Shown here in pieces: positions 8,142 through 18,281 of a stretch of 64,000 bases of DNA. Location of the stretch: assembly GCF_002006995.1 (NCBI RefSeq), contig NZ_MRUL01000013.1:60370-124369 (forward strand). The letters run 5' to 3'. The translations under genes were made by a program, and so were the position numbers. Position 1 is the first letter of the stretch. Each line of letters starts with the position of its first letter. Source of the DNA: Izhakiella australiensis. Its GTDB lineage: Bacteria; Pseudomonadota; Gammaproteobacteria; Enterobacterales; Enterobacteriaceae. The notes beneath the pieces were generated by a model that saw only the letters and a list, made by a program, of their open reading frames with translations, was not told the origin of the DNA and did not search any database.

Positions 8142-8908
8142 GCACGGCAGAGCCATTAGTCCAGGCGCGAAATGTTCACAAGAGCTTTGGTGATAATCAG
8201 GTGCTCAAAGGAATCGATATGGACGTTTTTCCGGGGGAGGTGGTGGTGATCCTTGGTCCTTCTGGCTCCGGAAAATCCACCTTTTTGCGCTGTATTAATC
8301 ACCTGGAAGATATGGATGGCGGCTCTATTCAGGTGGGCGATCAGCAAATTGGTTTTGAACTGAAGAAAGGAAAGTTGCACCGGCTGTCATCGCGACGCAT
8401 TGCCCGTCAGCGTCAGGAAATCGGCATGGTGTTTCAGCAGTTTAATCTCTATCCACATATGACGGTGCTGCAAAATATTATTGAAGCGCCGATTGGTGTA
8501 CATAAACGTTCCCGCAAGCAGGCGATTGCGCATGCCAGGGAACTTTTGGCTATCGTAGGGCTGAGCGACAAAGCGGATGCCTGGCCGCGCCATCTTTCCG
8601 GCGGCCAGCAGCAGCGTGTCGCGATCGCCCGGGCGCTGGCAATTAAGCCCCGGCTGATGCTGTTTGATGAGCCGACCTCGGCGCTCGATCCAGAGCTGGT
8701 CGGTGAGGTGCTGGCTACCATGCGTACCCTGGCCGACCAGGGGCTGACGATGGTAGTGGTTACCCACGAGATAGGCTTTGCCCGTGAAGCGGCCGATCGG
8801 GTAATTTTTATGGATGGTGGGGTTATCGTTGAGCAAGGCGCGCCGGATCAGGTGCTGTCTAATCCGCAGCATCCGCGCTTCCAGTCCTTTCTCAGCCGCT
8901 TTATCTGA
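8138..8908 (+). CDS. ABC importer ATPase, GlnQ/HisP family
   Basis: A 256-residue nucleotide-binding subunit. Walker [10 protein letters not shown] at residues 40-48, signature LSGGQQQ at 153-159, Walker [15 protein letters not shown] from about 173, and the H-loop [12 protein letters not shown] follow in order. It powers the importer with the preceding permease and binding protein. It starts in the ATGA overlap at 8138 and is the last gene of the operon, followed by a strong hairpin terminator. An insertion of about 10 residues between about 70 and 92 ([14 protein letters not shown]) is typical of the polar amino-acid subfamily. Confidence 0.94.
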   Translation: MSTAEPLVQARNVHKSFGDNQVLKGIDMDVFPGEVVVILGPSGSGKSTFLRCINHLEDMDGGSIQVGDQQIGFELKKGKLHRLSSRRIARQRQEIGMVFQQFNLYPHMTVLQNIIEAPIGVHKRSRKQAIAHARELLAIVGLSDKADAWPRHLSGGQQQRVAIARALAIKPRLMLFDEPTSALDPELVGEVLATMRTLADQGLTMVVVTHEIGFAREAADRVIFMDGGVIVEQGAPDQVLSNPQHPRFQSFLSRFI

Positions 8909-8910
8909 GG

Positions 8911-8946
8911 CAATAAAAAAGCCAGCGTTAGCTGGCTTTTTTATTG
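8911..8946. terminator. Bidirectional terminator between ABC operon and lipA
   Basis: A perfect 16-bp inverted repeat (8911-8926 with 8931-8946) around a GTTA loop, with A-tract and T-tract on the two outer arms. It lies between the convergent ATPase gene and lipA. Confidence 0.93.
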
Positions 8947-8962
8947 TCGCCTGGGGTGTTGG

Positions 8963-9928
8963 TTATTTGACTTCCATCCCTTTGGCCTGTAGGTCCGCGT
9001 GATAAGAGGAGCGAACAAACGGGCCGCAGGCGGCATGGGTAAAGCCCATCGCCAGCGCTTCTTCTTTCATCTCATCGAACTCAGCCGGGCTGACATAGCG
9101 CTGCACCGGTAGATGATGACGGCTGGGCTGTAAATACTGACCCAGCGTCAGCATGGTGACGCCGTGGCGACGCAGGTCGCGCATCACCTCAATAATTTCA
9201 GCGTTGGTTTCACCCAGGCCGACCATCAAACCGGACTTGGTCGGTAGCTCGGGGTGCGCTTCTTTAAAGCGTTCCAGCAGCTTAAGTGACCAGTTGTAAT
9301 CAGCCCCGGGACGCACCTGGCGGTAGACGCGCGGTACGTTTTCAAGGTTATGGTTGAAGACATCGGGGGGGGATGCGTTGAGGATTTCCAGAGCGCGATC
9401 CATCCGGCCACGGAAGTCCGGCACCAGGGTCTCGATTTTAATCGATGGCGTTTTTTGGCGAATGGCGCTGATGCAGTCAGCAAAATGCTGAGCGCCGCCG
9501 TCGCGCAAATCGTCGCGGTCAACGGAGGTAATCACCACATAGCGCAGTCCCATATCTGAAATAGTCTGCGCCAGCTTCACCGGCTCGTTGGCGTCGGGGG
9601 CAACAGGGCGACCGTGGGCAACGTCGCAAAACGGGCAGCGGCGGGTACAAATTGCGCCGAGGATCATAAAGGTCGCGGTGCCGTGATTGAAACATTCTGC
9701 GAGGTTAGGGCAGGAAGCCTCTTCACAAACGGAGTGCAGACCGTTTTTACGCATTGCCGCTTTGATGCCCTGGATACGGCTGGAATCTGCAGGCAGTTTA
9801 ATTTTCATCCATTCTGGCTTGCGCAGCAGCTCTTCGCGCTCGGTAACCACGGTTTTCACCGGGATTAACGCCATTTTATCTGCATCGCGGTATTTTACGC
9901 CGCGTTCCATCTGAATTGGTTTACTCAT
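8963..9928 (-). CDS. lipA: Lipoyl synthase LipA
   Basis: A radical-SAM enzyme inserting two sulfurs into protein-bound octanoate to make lipoate on pyruvate and 2-oxoglutarate dehydrogenases and the glycine cleavage system. Both iron-sulfur clusters are visible: auxiliary-cluster Cys68, Cys73 and Cys79 ([12 protein letters not shown]) and radical-SAM Cys94, Cys98 and Cys101 (CTRRCPFC). The length, 321 residues, equals E. coli LipA. The start at 9928 lacks a strong Shine-Dalgarno. It lies downstream of lipB as in E. coli, with its own promoter. tatE, which flanks lipA in E. coli, is absent. Confidence 0.98.
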   Translation of the reverse strand: MSKPIQMERGVKYRDADKMALIPVKTVVTEREELLRKPEWMKIKLPADSSRIQGIKAAMRKNGLHSVCEEASCPNLAECFNHGTATFMILGAICTRRCPFCDVAHGRPVAPDANEPVKLAQTISDMGLRYVVITSVDRDDLRDGGAQHFADCISAIRQKTPSIKIETLVPDFRGRMDRALEILNASPPDVFNHNLENVPRVYRQVRPGADYNWSLKLLERFKEAHPELPTKSGLMVGLGETNAEIIEVMRDLRRHGVTMLTLGQYLQPSRHHLPVQRYVSPAEFDEMKEEALAMGFTHAACGPFVRSSYHADLQAKGMEVK

Positions 9929-10020
9929 AGTGTTGCAAGTCCCGATTTGGATTGCGCTGTCTTAACAAGGCAAAGGTACCTCGCTAAGCAGATTTCAACT
10001 TTTTTGATAAAAGCGCAAAA

Positions 10021-10049
10021 ATTATATCATCGCTGCCGGGCACTTTCAG
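10021..10049 (-). promoter_or_regulatory. Sigma-70 promoter of lipA
   Basis: On the minus strand, a perfect -10 TATAAT (10021-10026) is preceded at 17 bases by CTGAAA (10044-10049) as -35. It points into lipA, about 90 bases upstream of the start codon. Confidence 0.7.
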
Positions 10050-10097
10050 CCCGCACCCGACGATTAAAGTTACATAATTGTAAAACAGCACGTCCGG

Positions 10098-10757
10098 CTA
10101 CTCGCAAAGCGGCAGCGGATCGTGCTGCCAATCCAGCGAATCGATAGCCAGCTGGCTGGCAAACGCCGTAACCAGCAGCGGCTGGACGTCGCTTAGCGTT
10201 ACCCCCGGGGTAAAATGGCTGATTTGCGTCATTTCCAGACCGGCATAGCCGCAGGGATTAATGCGCTGGAAGGGGGAAAGATCCATATTGACGTTGAGCG
10301 CCAACCCATGAAATGAACAGCCATTGCGAATACGCAGGCCCAGTGAACAAATTTTACGACCGTCGACGTAAACGCCCGGCGCATCCGGGCGCGCCGCAGC
10401 AGTGATTTGCCAGTGGGAAAGAGTCGCGATCACCGTATCTTCCAGCGCGCTGACCAGCTGGCGCACGCCAACCTTACGACGTTTCAGATTGATAAGAACA
10501 TACATCACCTGCTGACCCGGACCGTGGTAAGTGACCTGGCCACCGCGATCGCTCTGCATTACCGGAATGTCGCCCGGCGTTAACAAATGCTCCGCTTTAC
10601 CGGCCTGGCCCTGGGTAAATACCGCCGGATGTTCCACTAACCAGATTTCATCTGCGGTCTGTTCATCGCGCCGATCGGTAAAGCGATGCATGGCGGCGGA
10701 AACGGGCGCCCAGGGTTGCAGCCCGAGCTGGCGGATAATCAGAGTATCGTTCTGCAA
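10098..10757 (-). CDS. lipB: Octanoyltransferase LipB
   Basis: Transfers octanoate from acyl-carrier protein to lipoyl domains, providing the LipA substrate. The conserved [12 protein letters not shown] (about residues 71-82), the catalytic Lys135 in GRKICSLG and Cys169 in INPCGYAG are present at the E. coli positions. The start is a TTG (10755-10757), as no in-frame ATG precedes the conserved RQLGLQPW. The upstream GGAC is weak, so low translation efficiency is likely. It lies between ybeD and lipA in the E. coli order. Confidence 0.96.
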   Translation of the reverse strand: MQNDTLIIRQLGLQPWAPVSAAMHRFTDRRDEQTADEIWLVEHPAVFTQGQAGKAEHLLTPGDIPVMQSDRGGQVTYHGPGQQVMYVLINLKRRKVGVRQLVSALEDTVIATLSHWQITAAARPDAPGVYVDGRKICSLGLRIRNGCSFHGLALNVNMDLSPFQRINPCGYAGLEMTQISHFTPGVTLSDVQPLLVTAFASQLAIDSLDWQHDPLPLCE

Positions 10758-10842
10758 AACAGATGTCCGGTGGGGTAAACAGAGCTGCAGTATAGCGCCG
10801 GCAGCGCAGCTGAACCAGCGAGGCTGCCGGGGTTACGGATGG

Positions 10843-11106
10843 TCACAGCACCATTCTGACAATTTCGATATTGCCAAGCTCTTCATAGAGCGTTTCCACC
10901 TGCTCAATATGCGTGGCATTGATGGTGATTGAAACGGAGTGATAGTTTCCCTTGCTGCTGGGTTTTACCTGCGGGCTGTAATCGCCAGGCGCATGGCGTT
11001 GAACAACCTCTATTACCTGGTCAACCAGCTCAGGGTGCGCCAGTCCCATCACTTTATAGGTAAAAGGGCAGGGGAATTCGAGTAGTTCATTCAGCTTGGT
11101 TTTCAT
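10843..11106 (-). CDS. ybeD: UPF0250 protein YbeD
   Basis: An 87-residue ACT-like alpha/beta protein, the same length as E. coli YbeD. The opening [20 protein letters not shown] is highly conserved. GGAG lies at good spacing before ATG 11106. Function is not established; the constant position between dacA and lipB hints at lipoylation or envelope regulation, which is inference only. Confidence 0.95.
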   Translation of the reverse strand: MKTKLNELLEFPCPFTYKVMGLAHPELVDQVIEVVQRHAPGDYSPQVKPSSKGNYHSVSITINATHIEQVETLYEELGNIEIVRMVL

Positions 11107-11122
11107 AAAGACTCCGGCGACG

Positions 11123-11156
11123 CAAAAAACAAACGCTCCCGCGGCAGCGGGAGTGT
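11123..11156 (-). terminator. Terminator of dacA
   Basis: ACGCTCCCGC (11133-11142) pairs with GCGGGAGTGT (11147-11156), one G-U wobble, around a GGCA loop. On the minus strand the stem is followed by TTTGTTTTTT. It lies between dacA and ybeD. Confidence 0.8.
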
Positions 11157-11223
11157 ACTTATAGCATTAATATGGGAACGCGGACGCTGGTTATCAAGCG
11201 TTGTTCACCAATAACGGCGGCGG

Positions 11224-12435
11224 TTAACCGAACCAATGATGGAACATCAGCTTAATATAGTCGATGATGCGACCGAAGAAACCGCCTTCCTGCACTTCGC
11301 TGAGCACTACCAGCGGGCGCTGTTCAATGGTTTTGCCGTCAAGCTGAAAATTGATGGTGCCGACCACCTGATTTTTTGCCAGCGGCGCATGCAGTTCGGT
11401 ATTGCTCAGCGTGTAGCTGGCCTTGAGATCTTTCATGCGTCCGCGCGGGATTGTCAGGTAAACATCTTTGTCCACGCCGAGCTGGGCGCGATCGCTGCGG
11501 CCAAACCAGACTGGCTCAGAGGCAAACTCTTTGCCCGCCTTCAGCGGCGCGACGGTTTCGAAGAAGCGAAAGCCCCATGTCAGCAGTTTTTTACTTTCGG
11601 TTTCGCGGCCTTTGTAGGTATGACCGCCGAGCACCGCGGAAATCAACCGCATCTGACCTTCGGTCGCCGATGCCACCAGATTATAGCCCGCAGCGGCGGT
11701 ATGGCCGGTTTTGATGCCATCCACACTCAGGCTGCTATCCCACAGCAGACCGTTGCGGTTCATCTGGCGGATATTATTAAAGGTAAACTCTTTCTCTTTA
11801 TATACCGCGTATTCATCAGGTACATCGCGGATCAGCGCCTGGCCGATCAGCGCCATATCACGGGCTGAGCTGAACTGCCCTTCGGCATCAAGGCCGTGAA
11901 CGGTCTGAAAGTGCGTGTTTTGCAGTCCGAGCGCTTTAACGTAATTATTCATCAGGCCGACAAAAGCGTCCTGGCTGCCGGCAACGTAGTCGGCCATGGC
12001 AACACAGGCATCATTACCCGATTGCAGCACGATACCGCGCGTCAGCTGCGAAACCGGCACGCGATCGCCAGGCTTGAGAAACATCAGCGAAGAGCCTTTA
12101 AATACCGGGTTTCCGGTCGCCCAGGCATCTTTACCCACGGTGACGATATCTTCCTGATGGATTTTACCGGCTTTCACCGCCTGGCCGATGACATAGCTGG
12201 TCATCATTTTGGTCAGGCTGGCAGGGTCGCGGCGGGCATCCGCATTTTTTTCTGCCAGTACTTTGCCTGAGTTGTAATCAATCAGAATATACGCTTCTGC
12301 GTCGATATCCGGTACGCCGGGGATCATGGTCTTAATATTGACCTCGTCAGCGTGAGCGACGGCAGAGAGGCTAAGCGCAACGAGAGTACTCATCGTCAGG
12401 CGTTTGAAAAAGCGGGAAGAGTTCAGCATGTTCAT
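11224..12435 (-). CDS. dacA: D-alanyl-D-alanine carboxypeptidase DacA (PBP5)
   Basis: A periplasmic penicillin-binding protein trimming the terminal D-Ala of peptidoglycan pentapeptides. The catalytic motifs are present: SLTK (Ser73-Lys76), SGN (139-141) and KTG (242-244). A signal peptide ends at about residue 29 (AHA), and the C-terminus is the amphipathic membrane anchor ([16 protein letters not shown]). The frame opens at 12456, but starting at 12435 gives 403 residues, exactly the E. coli length, and matches its MN start; no candidate has a strong Shine-Dalgarno. A terminator follows at 11123-11156. Confidence 0.96.
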   Translation of the reverse strand: MNMLNSSRFFKRLTMSTLVALSLSAVAHADEVNIKTMIPGVPDIDAEAYILIDYNSGKVLAEKNADARRDPASLTKMMTSYVIGQAVKAGKIHQEDIVTVGKDAWATGNPVFKGSSLMFLKPGDRVPVSQLTRGIVLQSGNDACVAMADYVAGSQDAFVGLMNNYVKALGLQNTHFQTVHGLDAEGQFSSARDMALIGQALIRDVPDEYAVYKEKEFTFNNIRQMNRNGLLWDSSLSVDGIKTGHTAAAGYNLVASATEGQMRLISAVLGGHTYKGRETESKKLLTWGFRFFETVAPLKAGKEFASEPVWFGRSDRAQLGVDKDVYLTIPRGRMKDLKASYTLSNTELHAPLAKNQVVGTINFQLDGKTIEQRPLVVLSEVQEGGFFGRIIDYIKLMFHHWFG

Positions 12436-12568
12436 GTTAAGGACTACAACATCCATGGCAAAAGGTTAAAAAAAGTGACTTACTATAACAAAAGCCACCG
12501 TGCCAGGCATCCGTATTTACGGAACAGTGGTGTCAGGATGTGACAAAAAACAACCTGTTAGTGAGCAA

Positions 12569-13672
12569 TTATGAACCGGCGGGCGCCACGGTAACAAACG
12601 ACTGCTGATTTGCTTGCTGTAGCAGGCGCTGCTGAAGGGCTGCCGCCTGCTGACGTGAGCTGAAACCGCCCAGATGCACCCGATAAACATTGCCCTGGTG
12701 GCTCACTTTGCCGGGGACGCCGAAGCGTTTACTTAGATTTTGCATCCATTCCCGGGCACGGGCCGGGTCGCTCACGGCGCCAACCTGTACCACATAGTTA
12801 CCGCTGGCGCTCTGCGAGGACGTTGCCGCCGGGACCGGCGCTGGCGCAGTCGCTGCAGCGGCGGCCGGGGTGGCAACGGCGGCAGCCGACTCGCTGCCCT
12901 CAAGCACGCCGGCTCGCAGTGGCTGCGGCGCACCGAGTAGCCCGCTGCTGTGCGCCGGGGACGCGGCGGCGTTGGCATCGTTTTCTACCGCAGGGGCCGC
13001 TGCGGGCTGCATTGCCGGCTGGCTGGTTGCGGCGTCATTGTTTTGGCTGTCCGCTTGCGGAGCCGCCATGCCAGCGCCGATTTCCGGACGCGGGGGCAGA
13101 GCGAAGCTTTGCTTAATGACGCGCGTGCCAATCGTGCCGGGGCCGGACAGGGTGCCGTCAGGCACCACTTTAATAAAGTCGACCCGTACGCGGGTATTTC
13201 CGGAGATATTCAGGCGGTTGGCCGCCGCCTCGGAGAGATCGATAATCCGCCCGGCGGTATAGGGGCCGCGATCGTTTACGCGTACCACGATCTGACGGTC
13301 ATTTGCCAGGTTAGTCACGCGCACATAGCTCGGCAGCGGCAGCGTCGGGTGCGCGGCGGTAAAGGCGTCGGGATCAAAGGTTTCGCCGGTGGCGGTGCGA
13401 TTGCCGCTGGCTTCATCGCCGTACCAGGTCGCCAGCCCCGTTTCACTGTAGTTATCCGGTTTGCGTATAATGTGATAGGTCTTGCCGTTAATCGTATAGT
13501 CCTGATTAGTGGACGGATTGACCGGCTCATATTTCGGCTCTGCGCCTGGAATATCAACGACCGGGCCATTGTAGACCTGCTGCGGTGGTGGCGCAGTCTG
13601 CTGCTGTTCTTCGGTGCTACAGGCTGCCAGCAGCACCGCTGCCAGGCTAATCCAAAGCCAATCCTTACGCAT
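12569..13672 (-). CDS. rlpA: Septal-ring lytic transglycosylase RlpA
   Basis: An outer-membrane lipoprotein that cleaves naked glycan strands at the division site in several bacteria. Lipobox LLAAC places the lipidated Cys at residue 18. A double-psi beta-barrel domain lies at about 75-170 (TGLATWYGDEASGN, VNDRGPY, IDLSEAAANRL). A long Ala/Pro/Gln-rich linker (about 190-285) follows, then a SPOR peptidoglycan-binding domain (about 290-365). AGAGGA precedes ATG 13672. It is in the mrdA-mrdB-rlpA-dacA cluster as in E. coli. The linker explains several long antisense frames here, which are not genes. Confidence 0.95.
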   Translation of the reverse strand: MRKDWLWISLAAVLLAACSTEEQQQTAPPPQQVYNGPVVDIPGAEPKYEPVNPSTNQDYTINGKTYHIIRKPDNYSETGLATWYGDEASGNRTATGETFDPDAFTAAHPTLPLPSYVRVTNLANDRQIVVRVNDRGPYTAGRIIDLSEAAANRLNISGNTRVRVDFIKVVPDGTLSGPGTIGTRVIKQSFALPPRPEIGAGMAAPQADSQNNDAATSQPAMQPAAAPAVENDANAAASPAHSSGLLGAPQPLRAGVLEGSESAAAVATPAAAAATAPAPVPAATSSQSASGNYVVQVGAVSDPARAREWMQNLSKRFGVPGKVSHQGNVYRVHLGGFSSRQQAAALQQRLLQQANQQSFVTVAPAGS

Positions 13673-13691
13673 GCCAGAGTCCTCTTATTTG

Positions 13692-14804
13692 TTATACGCT
13701 TTTTGATAAAAGTTTTCGGTGGGTATGTATCGACATCACAATACCAAAGCCGGCCATTAAAACAATCAGTGCGGAGCCACCATAGCTCACCAGCGGCAGC
13801 GGTACGCCGACCACGGGTAGAATGCCGCTGACCATGCCAATATTAACGAATACATAAACAAAAAGAATCAGCATTAAGCCGCCAGCCATGACCCGCCCGA
13901 AGGTCGTCTGCGCTCTGGCGGCGATGATCAGGCCGCGAATAATCAGCATCAGATAGAGTCCGAGCAGCACCAGCACGCCAACCAGTCCCAGTTCCTCGGC
14001 CAGTACCGCAAATATAAAGTCGGTGTGTCGCTCAGGCAAGAACTCCAGCTGCGACTGGGTGCCGTGCAGCCAGCCCTTACCGCGCAGGCCGCCAGATCCA
14101 ATCGCTATTTTTGACTGGATAATATGGTAACCCGCACCGAGCGGATCGCTTTCAGGATTCAGCAGCATCATCACGCGATCGCGCTGATAGTCATGCATCA
14201 GAAAGAACCAGAGTATCGGAATAAAGGCGGCGATCAGTAGCAGCGCCACGCCGATTAATTTCCAGCTCATGCCGGATAAAAACAGCACGAACAGGCCGGA
14301 GGCGGCGATCAGAATCGCGGTCCCCAGATCGGGCTGAGCGGCTACCAGCAGGGTGGGTAAAAAAGTCAGTGCCAGGGCCAGAGCGGTATTTTTCAGCGTC
14401 GGCGGGCAGACGTCGCGATTGATAAAGCGCGCGACCATCAGCGGTACGGCAATTTTCGCGATTTCAGACGGCTGGAAGCGTACCACTCCGAGGTCAAGCC
14501 AGCGCTGCGCCCCTTTACTGATATGGCCAAAAGCGTCGACGGCAATCAGCAGGATCATACAAAAAATGTACAGGTAAGGCGCCCAGCCTTCGTAAATTCG
14601 TGGAGGAACCTGCGCCAGTACCACCATCATGGCCAGACCGATGCCAATCTGGCCAATTTTTCGCTCCATCATGCCGGGGTCCTGGCCGCTGGCACTCCAG
14701 ATCACGAAGGCGCTGTAAACCAACAACGCGGTTACAATTATCAGAAAGATTGGATCGAGGTGGATACGCATCCACAGCGATTTTTTCTGGGAGCTGTCAT
14801 TCAT
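13692..14804 (-). CDS. mrdB: Peptidoglycan glycosyltransferase MrdB (RodA)
   Basis: The SEDS-family polymerase of the elongasome, working with PBP2 on lipid II at the inner membrane. The 370-residue length equals E. coli RodA. It has about ten hydrophobic segments and strongly conserved stretches such as [27 protein letters not shown] and the [19 protein letters not shown] loop holding the putative catalytic region. It begins 6 bases after mrdA ends, so both are co-transcribed. Confidence 0.97.
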   Translation of the reverse strand: MNDSSQKKSLWMRIHLDPIFLIIVTALLVYSAFVIWSASGQDPGMMERKIGQIGIGLAMMVVLAQVPPRIYEGWAPYLYIFCMILLIAVDAFGHISKGAQRWLDLGVVRFQPSEIAKIAVPLMVARFINRDVCPPTLKNTALALALTFLPTLLVAAQPDLGTAILIAASGLFVLFLSGMSWKLIGVALLLIAAFIPILWFFLMHDYQRDRVMMLLNPESDPLGAGYHIIQSKIAIGSGGLRGKGWLHGTQSQLEFLPERHTDFIFAVLAEELGLVGVLVLLGLYLMLIIRGLIIAARAQTTFGRVMAGGLMLILFVYVFVNIGMVSGILPVVGVPLPLVSYGGSALIVLMAGFGIVMSIHTHRKLLSKSV

Positions 14805-14809
14805 CGCGT

Positions 14810-16714
14810 TTATTCGCCTTCGTAGCCAGGCGGCGTCGGCGCGGCGTCTGGCAGGTTAGTATTGTTATCCCCAAGCATTATATGATCGAGGATCTGGCGC
14901 ATAACGGTACCGACAGCCGGACCGGCGCCACCGTTTTCCAGGATAATCGTGACGGCGACACGCGGCTTATCATAAGGCGCAAAGGCGGTCATCAGCTTGT
15001 GGTCACGCAGGCGTTCGGCAATTTTATGCGCGTTGTAGGTTTCGTTCTCTTTCAGACCAAATACCTGCGCGGTTCCTGACTTAGCCGCAATTTTATACGG
15101 TGCATCGGCGAAGCTTTTATGGGCGGTGCCGTTTGGCCGGTTTGCCACGCCGTACATGCCGTCTTTGGCTATTTCCCAGTAGCCGGAATGTACATCGCCT
15201 ATCGGGGTGGAAGGCGGTTGGGTAAAGTTCTCTTTCTGGCCGTTGAGACTGGTGCTCATCATCAGATGTGGCACTTTAATGACGCCGTCATTAATCAGAA
15301 TCATCAGCGCCTTGTTCATCTGCACCGGGGTCGCGGTCCAGTAGCCTTGGCCAATGCCGACGGGAATGGTATCGCCTTGATACCAGGGTTTTTTAAAGCG
15401 CTTCATTTTCCAGTCGCGCGTGGGCATATTGCCGGCCCGTTCCTCCGCCAGATCGATACCGCTCAGATGACCATAGCCGAATTTACCCAGCCACTGGCCA
15501 AGGCGGTCGATTCCCATGTCATAAGCAACCTGATAGAAAAAGGTATCGGCGGATTCTTCCAGCGCCTTGGTCACGTTTAGCCGACCATGGCCCCATTTTT
15601 TCCAGTCACGATAGCGCTTTTCGGAGCCGGGGAGCTGCCACCATCCCGGGTCAAACAGCGAGGTGTTGCGATTAATTACCCCGGCGCTCAGCGCCGAGAC
15701 CGCAACATAAGGTTTGACCGTTGACGCCGGCGGATAGACGCCCTGGGTTGCCCGGTTTATCAGCGGGTGGTTTTCATCGTTAAGTAGCCGGCTGTATTCC
15801 TTACTGGAAATGCCGTCAACGAACAGATTCGGGTCATAGCTGGGGGTGGAAACCATCGCCAGCACGTCGCCGCTGCGTGGATCGGTGACCACAACGGCCG
15901 CGCGGCTGCCCGTCAGCAGAGTTTCAATATATTGCTGCAGCTTGAGGTCGATAGTCAGGTAGATATCGCGGCCGGCCTGAGGCGACTGTTCGTGCAACTG
16001 ACGTATCACCCGACCGCGATTGTTAACCTCAACCTCTTCATACCCGGTTTTACCGTGCAGGGTGTCTTCATAGTAGCGTTCGATGCCAAGCTTACCGATG
16101 TCACGCGTTGCCGCATAGTTAGCCAGTTTTCCCTGTTCATCAAGGGATTTCACGTCGCGATCGTTGATTTTAGAGACATAGCCAAGCACGTGAGTTAATG
16201 CCGATGCGTAGGGATAATAGCGGCGCTGATAGCCCTTAACCTCGACGCCTGGAAAGCGGTATTGGTTAACGGCAAAGCGGGCGACCTGCACTTCATTGAG
16301 GCTGGTTTTTAGCGCAATCGAGGTAAAGCGCCGCGAACGCTTGCGCTCTTTCTGAAAGTTATCAATATCTTCATCGGTCAAATCGACAATCGGGTGTAGG
16401 GCGTTAATCGTGTCTTGCAGATTGTCGACTTTTTCCGGGATCAGCTCCAGCTGGTAAATAGTGCGGTTAAGCGCCAGCGGGATGCCGTTGCGGTCATAGA
16501 TAATACCCCTGCTGGGCGCGACCGGCACCAGCTTGATCCGGTTCTCATTCGAGCGGGTACTGTAGGTTGCGTAGCTCTGAATCTGTAGATGATAGAGGTT
16601 AACGACCAGAATGCCGGACAGCAGCAGGATAACGAAAAGCGCAATAAGTGCGCGCCGGACAAACAGAGATTGCTCGGCAGTATAGTCACGAAAGGAGTTG
16701 CGTTGTAATTTCAT
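14810..16714 (-). CDS. mrdA: Peptidoglycan D,D-transpeptidase MrdA (PBP2)
   Basis: The elongasome-specific class B penicillin-binding protein. One N-terminal membrane anchor (about residues 22-42) precedes the pedestal ([24 protein letters not shown]) and the transpeptidase domain with the active serine near residue 331 in PPASTVKPY, followed by SAD (SADTFF) and KSG ([10 protein letters not shown]). Starting at 16714 gives 634 residues against 633 in E. coli. The open frame continues to 16774 inside rlmH, but the conserved [13 protein letters not shown] start decides against that. Confidence 0.97.
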   Translation of the reverse strand: MKLQRNSFRDYTAEQSLFVRRALIALFVILLLSGILVVNLYHLQIQSYATYSTRSNENRIKLVPVAPSRGIIYDRNGIPLALNRTIYQLELIPEKVDNLQDTINALHPIVDLTDEDIDNFQKERKRSRRFTSIALKTSLNEVQVARFAVNQYRFPGVEVKGYQRRYYPYASALTHVLGYVSKINDRDVKSLDEQGKLANYAATRDIGKLGIERYYEDTLHGKTGYEEVEVNNRGRVIRQLHEQSPQAGRDIYLTIDLKLQQYIETLLTGSRAAVVVTDPRSGDVLAMVSTPSYDPNLFVDGISSKEYSRLLNDENHPLINRATQGVYPPASTVKPYVAVSALSAGVINRNTSLFDPGWWQLPGSEKRYRDWKKWGHGRLNVTKALEESADTFFYQVAYDMGIDRLGQWLGKFGYGHLSGIDLAEERAGNMPTRDWKMKRFKKPWYQGDTIPVGIGQGYWTATPVQMNKALMILINDGVIKVPHLMMSTSLNGQKENFTQPPSTPIGDVHSGYWEIAKDGMYGVANRPNGTAHKSFADAPYKIAAKSGTAQVFGLKENETYNAHKIAERLRDHKLMTAFAPYDKPRVAVTIILENGGAGPAVGTVMRQILDHIMLGDNNTNLPDAAPTPPGYEGE

Positions 16715-16734
16715 CCGCAGTGTGGTCAGCCCGG

Positions 16735-17205
16735 TTATTCGCGATGATAAGGATGATTTGCCGTAATGCTCCATGCACGGTAAAGGCTTTCAGCAACAAG
16801 CACGCGTACCAGCGGATGAGGCAGCGTCAGGGCTGAAAGCGACCAGCTCTGCTCTGCGGCTGCCTTACAAGCGGGCGCCAGACCCTCCGGTCCGCCAATC
16901 AGTAAGCTGACATCGCGGCCATCCTGCTTCCAGCGCTCAAGCTGTGCTGCCAGCTGCGGCGTTTCCCAGGGTTGACCCGGGATATCCAGGCTGACAATCC
17001 GATTGCCTTTGCCTGCGGCCGCCAACATTTGTTCGCCTTCTTTTTCGAGAATGCGTTTAATATCGGCATTTTTGCCACGCTTGCCCGCCGGTATTTCCAG
17101 CAGCTCCAGCGGCATATCTTTGGGAAAACGGCGCAAGTATTCCATAAAACCACTTTGCACCCAGTCTGGCATCCTGGTGCCAACGGCAACCAACTGCAAC
17201 TTCAC
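16735..17205 (-). CDS. rlmH: 23S rRNA pseudouridine1915 N3-methyltransferase RlmH
   Basis: A SPOUT methyltransferase acting on pseudouridine 1915 of assembled 70S ribosomes. The trefoil-knot motifs LLIGGPEGL (about residues 102-110) and [19 protein letters not shown] (about 127-145) are clear. It is 156 residues, one longer than E. coli. The start is GTG 17203-17205, with GGAG located inside the end of rsfS and only 3 bases between the genes, so translation is coupled. The ribosome-linked pair rsfS-rlmH precedes the cell-wall genes mrdA-mrdB. Confidence 0.97.
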   Translation of the reverse strand: MKLQLVAVGTRMPDWVQSGFMEYLRRFPKDMPLELLEIPAGKRGKNADIKRILEKEGEQMLAAAGKGNRIVSLDIPGQPWETPQLAAQLERWKQDGRDVSLLIGGPEGLAPACKAAAEQSWSLSALTLPHPLVRVLVAESLYRAWSITANHPYHRE

Positions 17206-17208
17206 CTG

Positions 17209-17526
17209 TTAGCTCCAGAGCTTTTCCAGTTCATACATTTGGCGGCTTTCTTCCTGCATTACGTGCACAATCACGTCACCAAGATCGACCACTATCCAGT
17301 CCGCGACGTTTTTACCTTCCACGCCCAGCGGCATCAAGCCGGCTTCGCGGGATGCCTGCACCACATGGTCGGCAATGGACATCACGTGGCGGGTAGAGGT
17401 GCCGGTGCAGATAATCATACAATCGGTAATGCTGGATTTGCCCTGAACGTCTACGGATACAATATCCTGACCTTTAAGATCATCAATTTTATCAATGACG
17501 AACTCTTGGAGTGCTTGACCTTGCAA
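17209..17526 (-). CDS. rsfS: Ribosomal silencing factor RsfS
   Basis: Binds ribosomal protein L14 and blocks subunit joining during starvation. The conserved core [19 protein letters not shown] and [15 protein letters not shown] is present. The frame opens at 17619, but a TTG at 17524-17526 preceded by AAGGGGGAACC gives 105 residues, exactly the E. coli length, and the conserved QGQALQEFV beginning. The TTG start is therefore preferred. It lies between nadD and rlmH. Confidence 0.96.
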   Translation of the reverse strand: MQGQALQEFVIDKIDDLKGQDIVSVDVQGKSSITDCMIICTGTSTRHVMSIADHVVQASREAGLMPLGVEGKNVADWIVVDLGDVIVHVMQEESRQMYELEKLWS

Positions 17527-17615
17527 AAGGTTCCCCCTTGGGATTTGAACTAAGTGGAATACGCCGGCGGCCTGCTGGTTACCAGAATCGATGAAAAATT
17601 TAGCGGCGCAGTATA

Positions 17616-18281
17616 TCACGCCCCGTGAAGATCGCGATACAACCCCTCACGATCCATAAACGCCGAAACCTGCGCTGGCAGCAGGTCGTCACAGGATTGT
17701 CCCTGATGGCGACGCTGGCGAATTTCAGTAGCGGAAATATCAATGAGCGGCGTCCGGGCAAGAAAGATACAGCCGGAGGGCTGCTGGTGGAGACGCGCCG
17801 GATCGCTTACCAGGTGCTGCTGCAACCAGCGCCGATCTTCCGTGGTTTTCATCTGCTGATTATAGCCTGGCCGCTGGCATACCAGCAGATGGCAGTAATC
17901 AAGCAGGCTGTAGCCGCCGTGCCAACCCGGCAGGGTTAGCAGCGAATCCTGGCCGATTATAAACGCCAGCGGCTGGCGTTCGCCCCGTTCCGAGCGCAGC
18001 GCTTGCAGCGTGTCGATGGTGTATGAGGGCGCATCGCGGCGCAGTTCGCGCTCATCAATATCAAACAACGGATGTTGATCAATAGCTAGTCGGACCATTG
18101 CCAGGCGCTGTGATGCGCTGGCTTCCGGCTGCGGGCGATGGGGCGGCACGTTGTTCGGCATCAGGGTCACTTTCTGCAAACCGACCTGCTGTGCCAGCGT
18201 CTCCGCCGGTTTTAGATGGCCAAAATGTATCGGATCAAAGGTACCGCCGAGCAGCGCATAAAGCGCATGGCTATCAGGCAT
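17616..18281 (-). CDS. nadD: Nicotinate-nucleotide adenylyltransferase NadD
   Basis: Converts nicotinate mononucleotide to deamido-NAD. The nucleotidyltransferase signature [11 protein letters not shown] (about residues 12-22, with HxGH) and the late ISATEIRQR motif are present. Starts at ATG 18281, overlapping the end of holA by 8 bases, with GAGGAGCTCG upstream. Length 221 residues, near the 213 of E. coli. Confidence 0.96.
   Translation of the reverse strand: MPDSHALYALLGGTFDPIHFGHLKPAETLAQQVGLQKVTLMPNNVPPHRPQPEASASQRLAMVRLAIDQHPLFDIDERELRRDAPSYTIDTLQALRSERGERQPLAFIIGQDSLLTLPGWHGGYSLLDYCHLLVCQRPGYNQQMKTTEDRRWLQQHLVSDPARLHQQPSGCIFLARTPLIDISATEIRQRRHQGQSCDDLLPAQVSAFMDREGLYRDLHGA

Noticed and set aside
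12950..13831. 293-codon frame antisense to rlpA
   Set aside because: Caused by the GC-rich Ala/Pro linker of RlpA; low-complexity translation.
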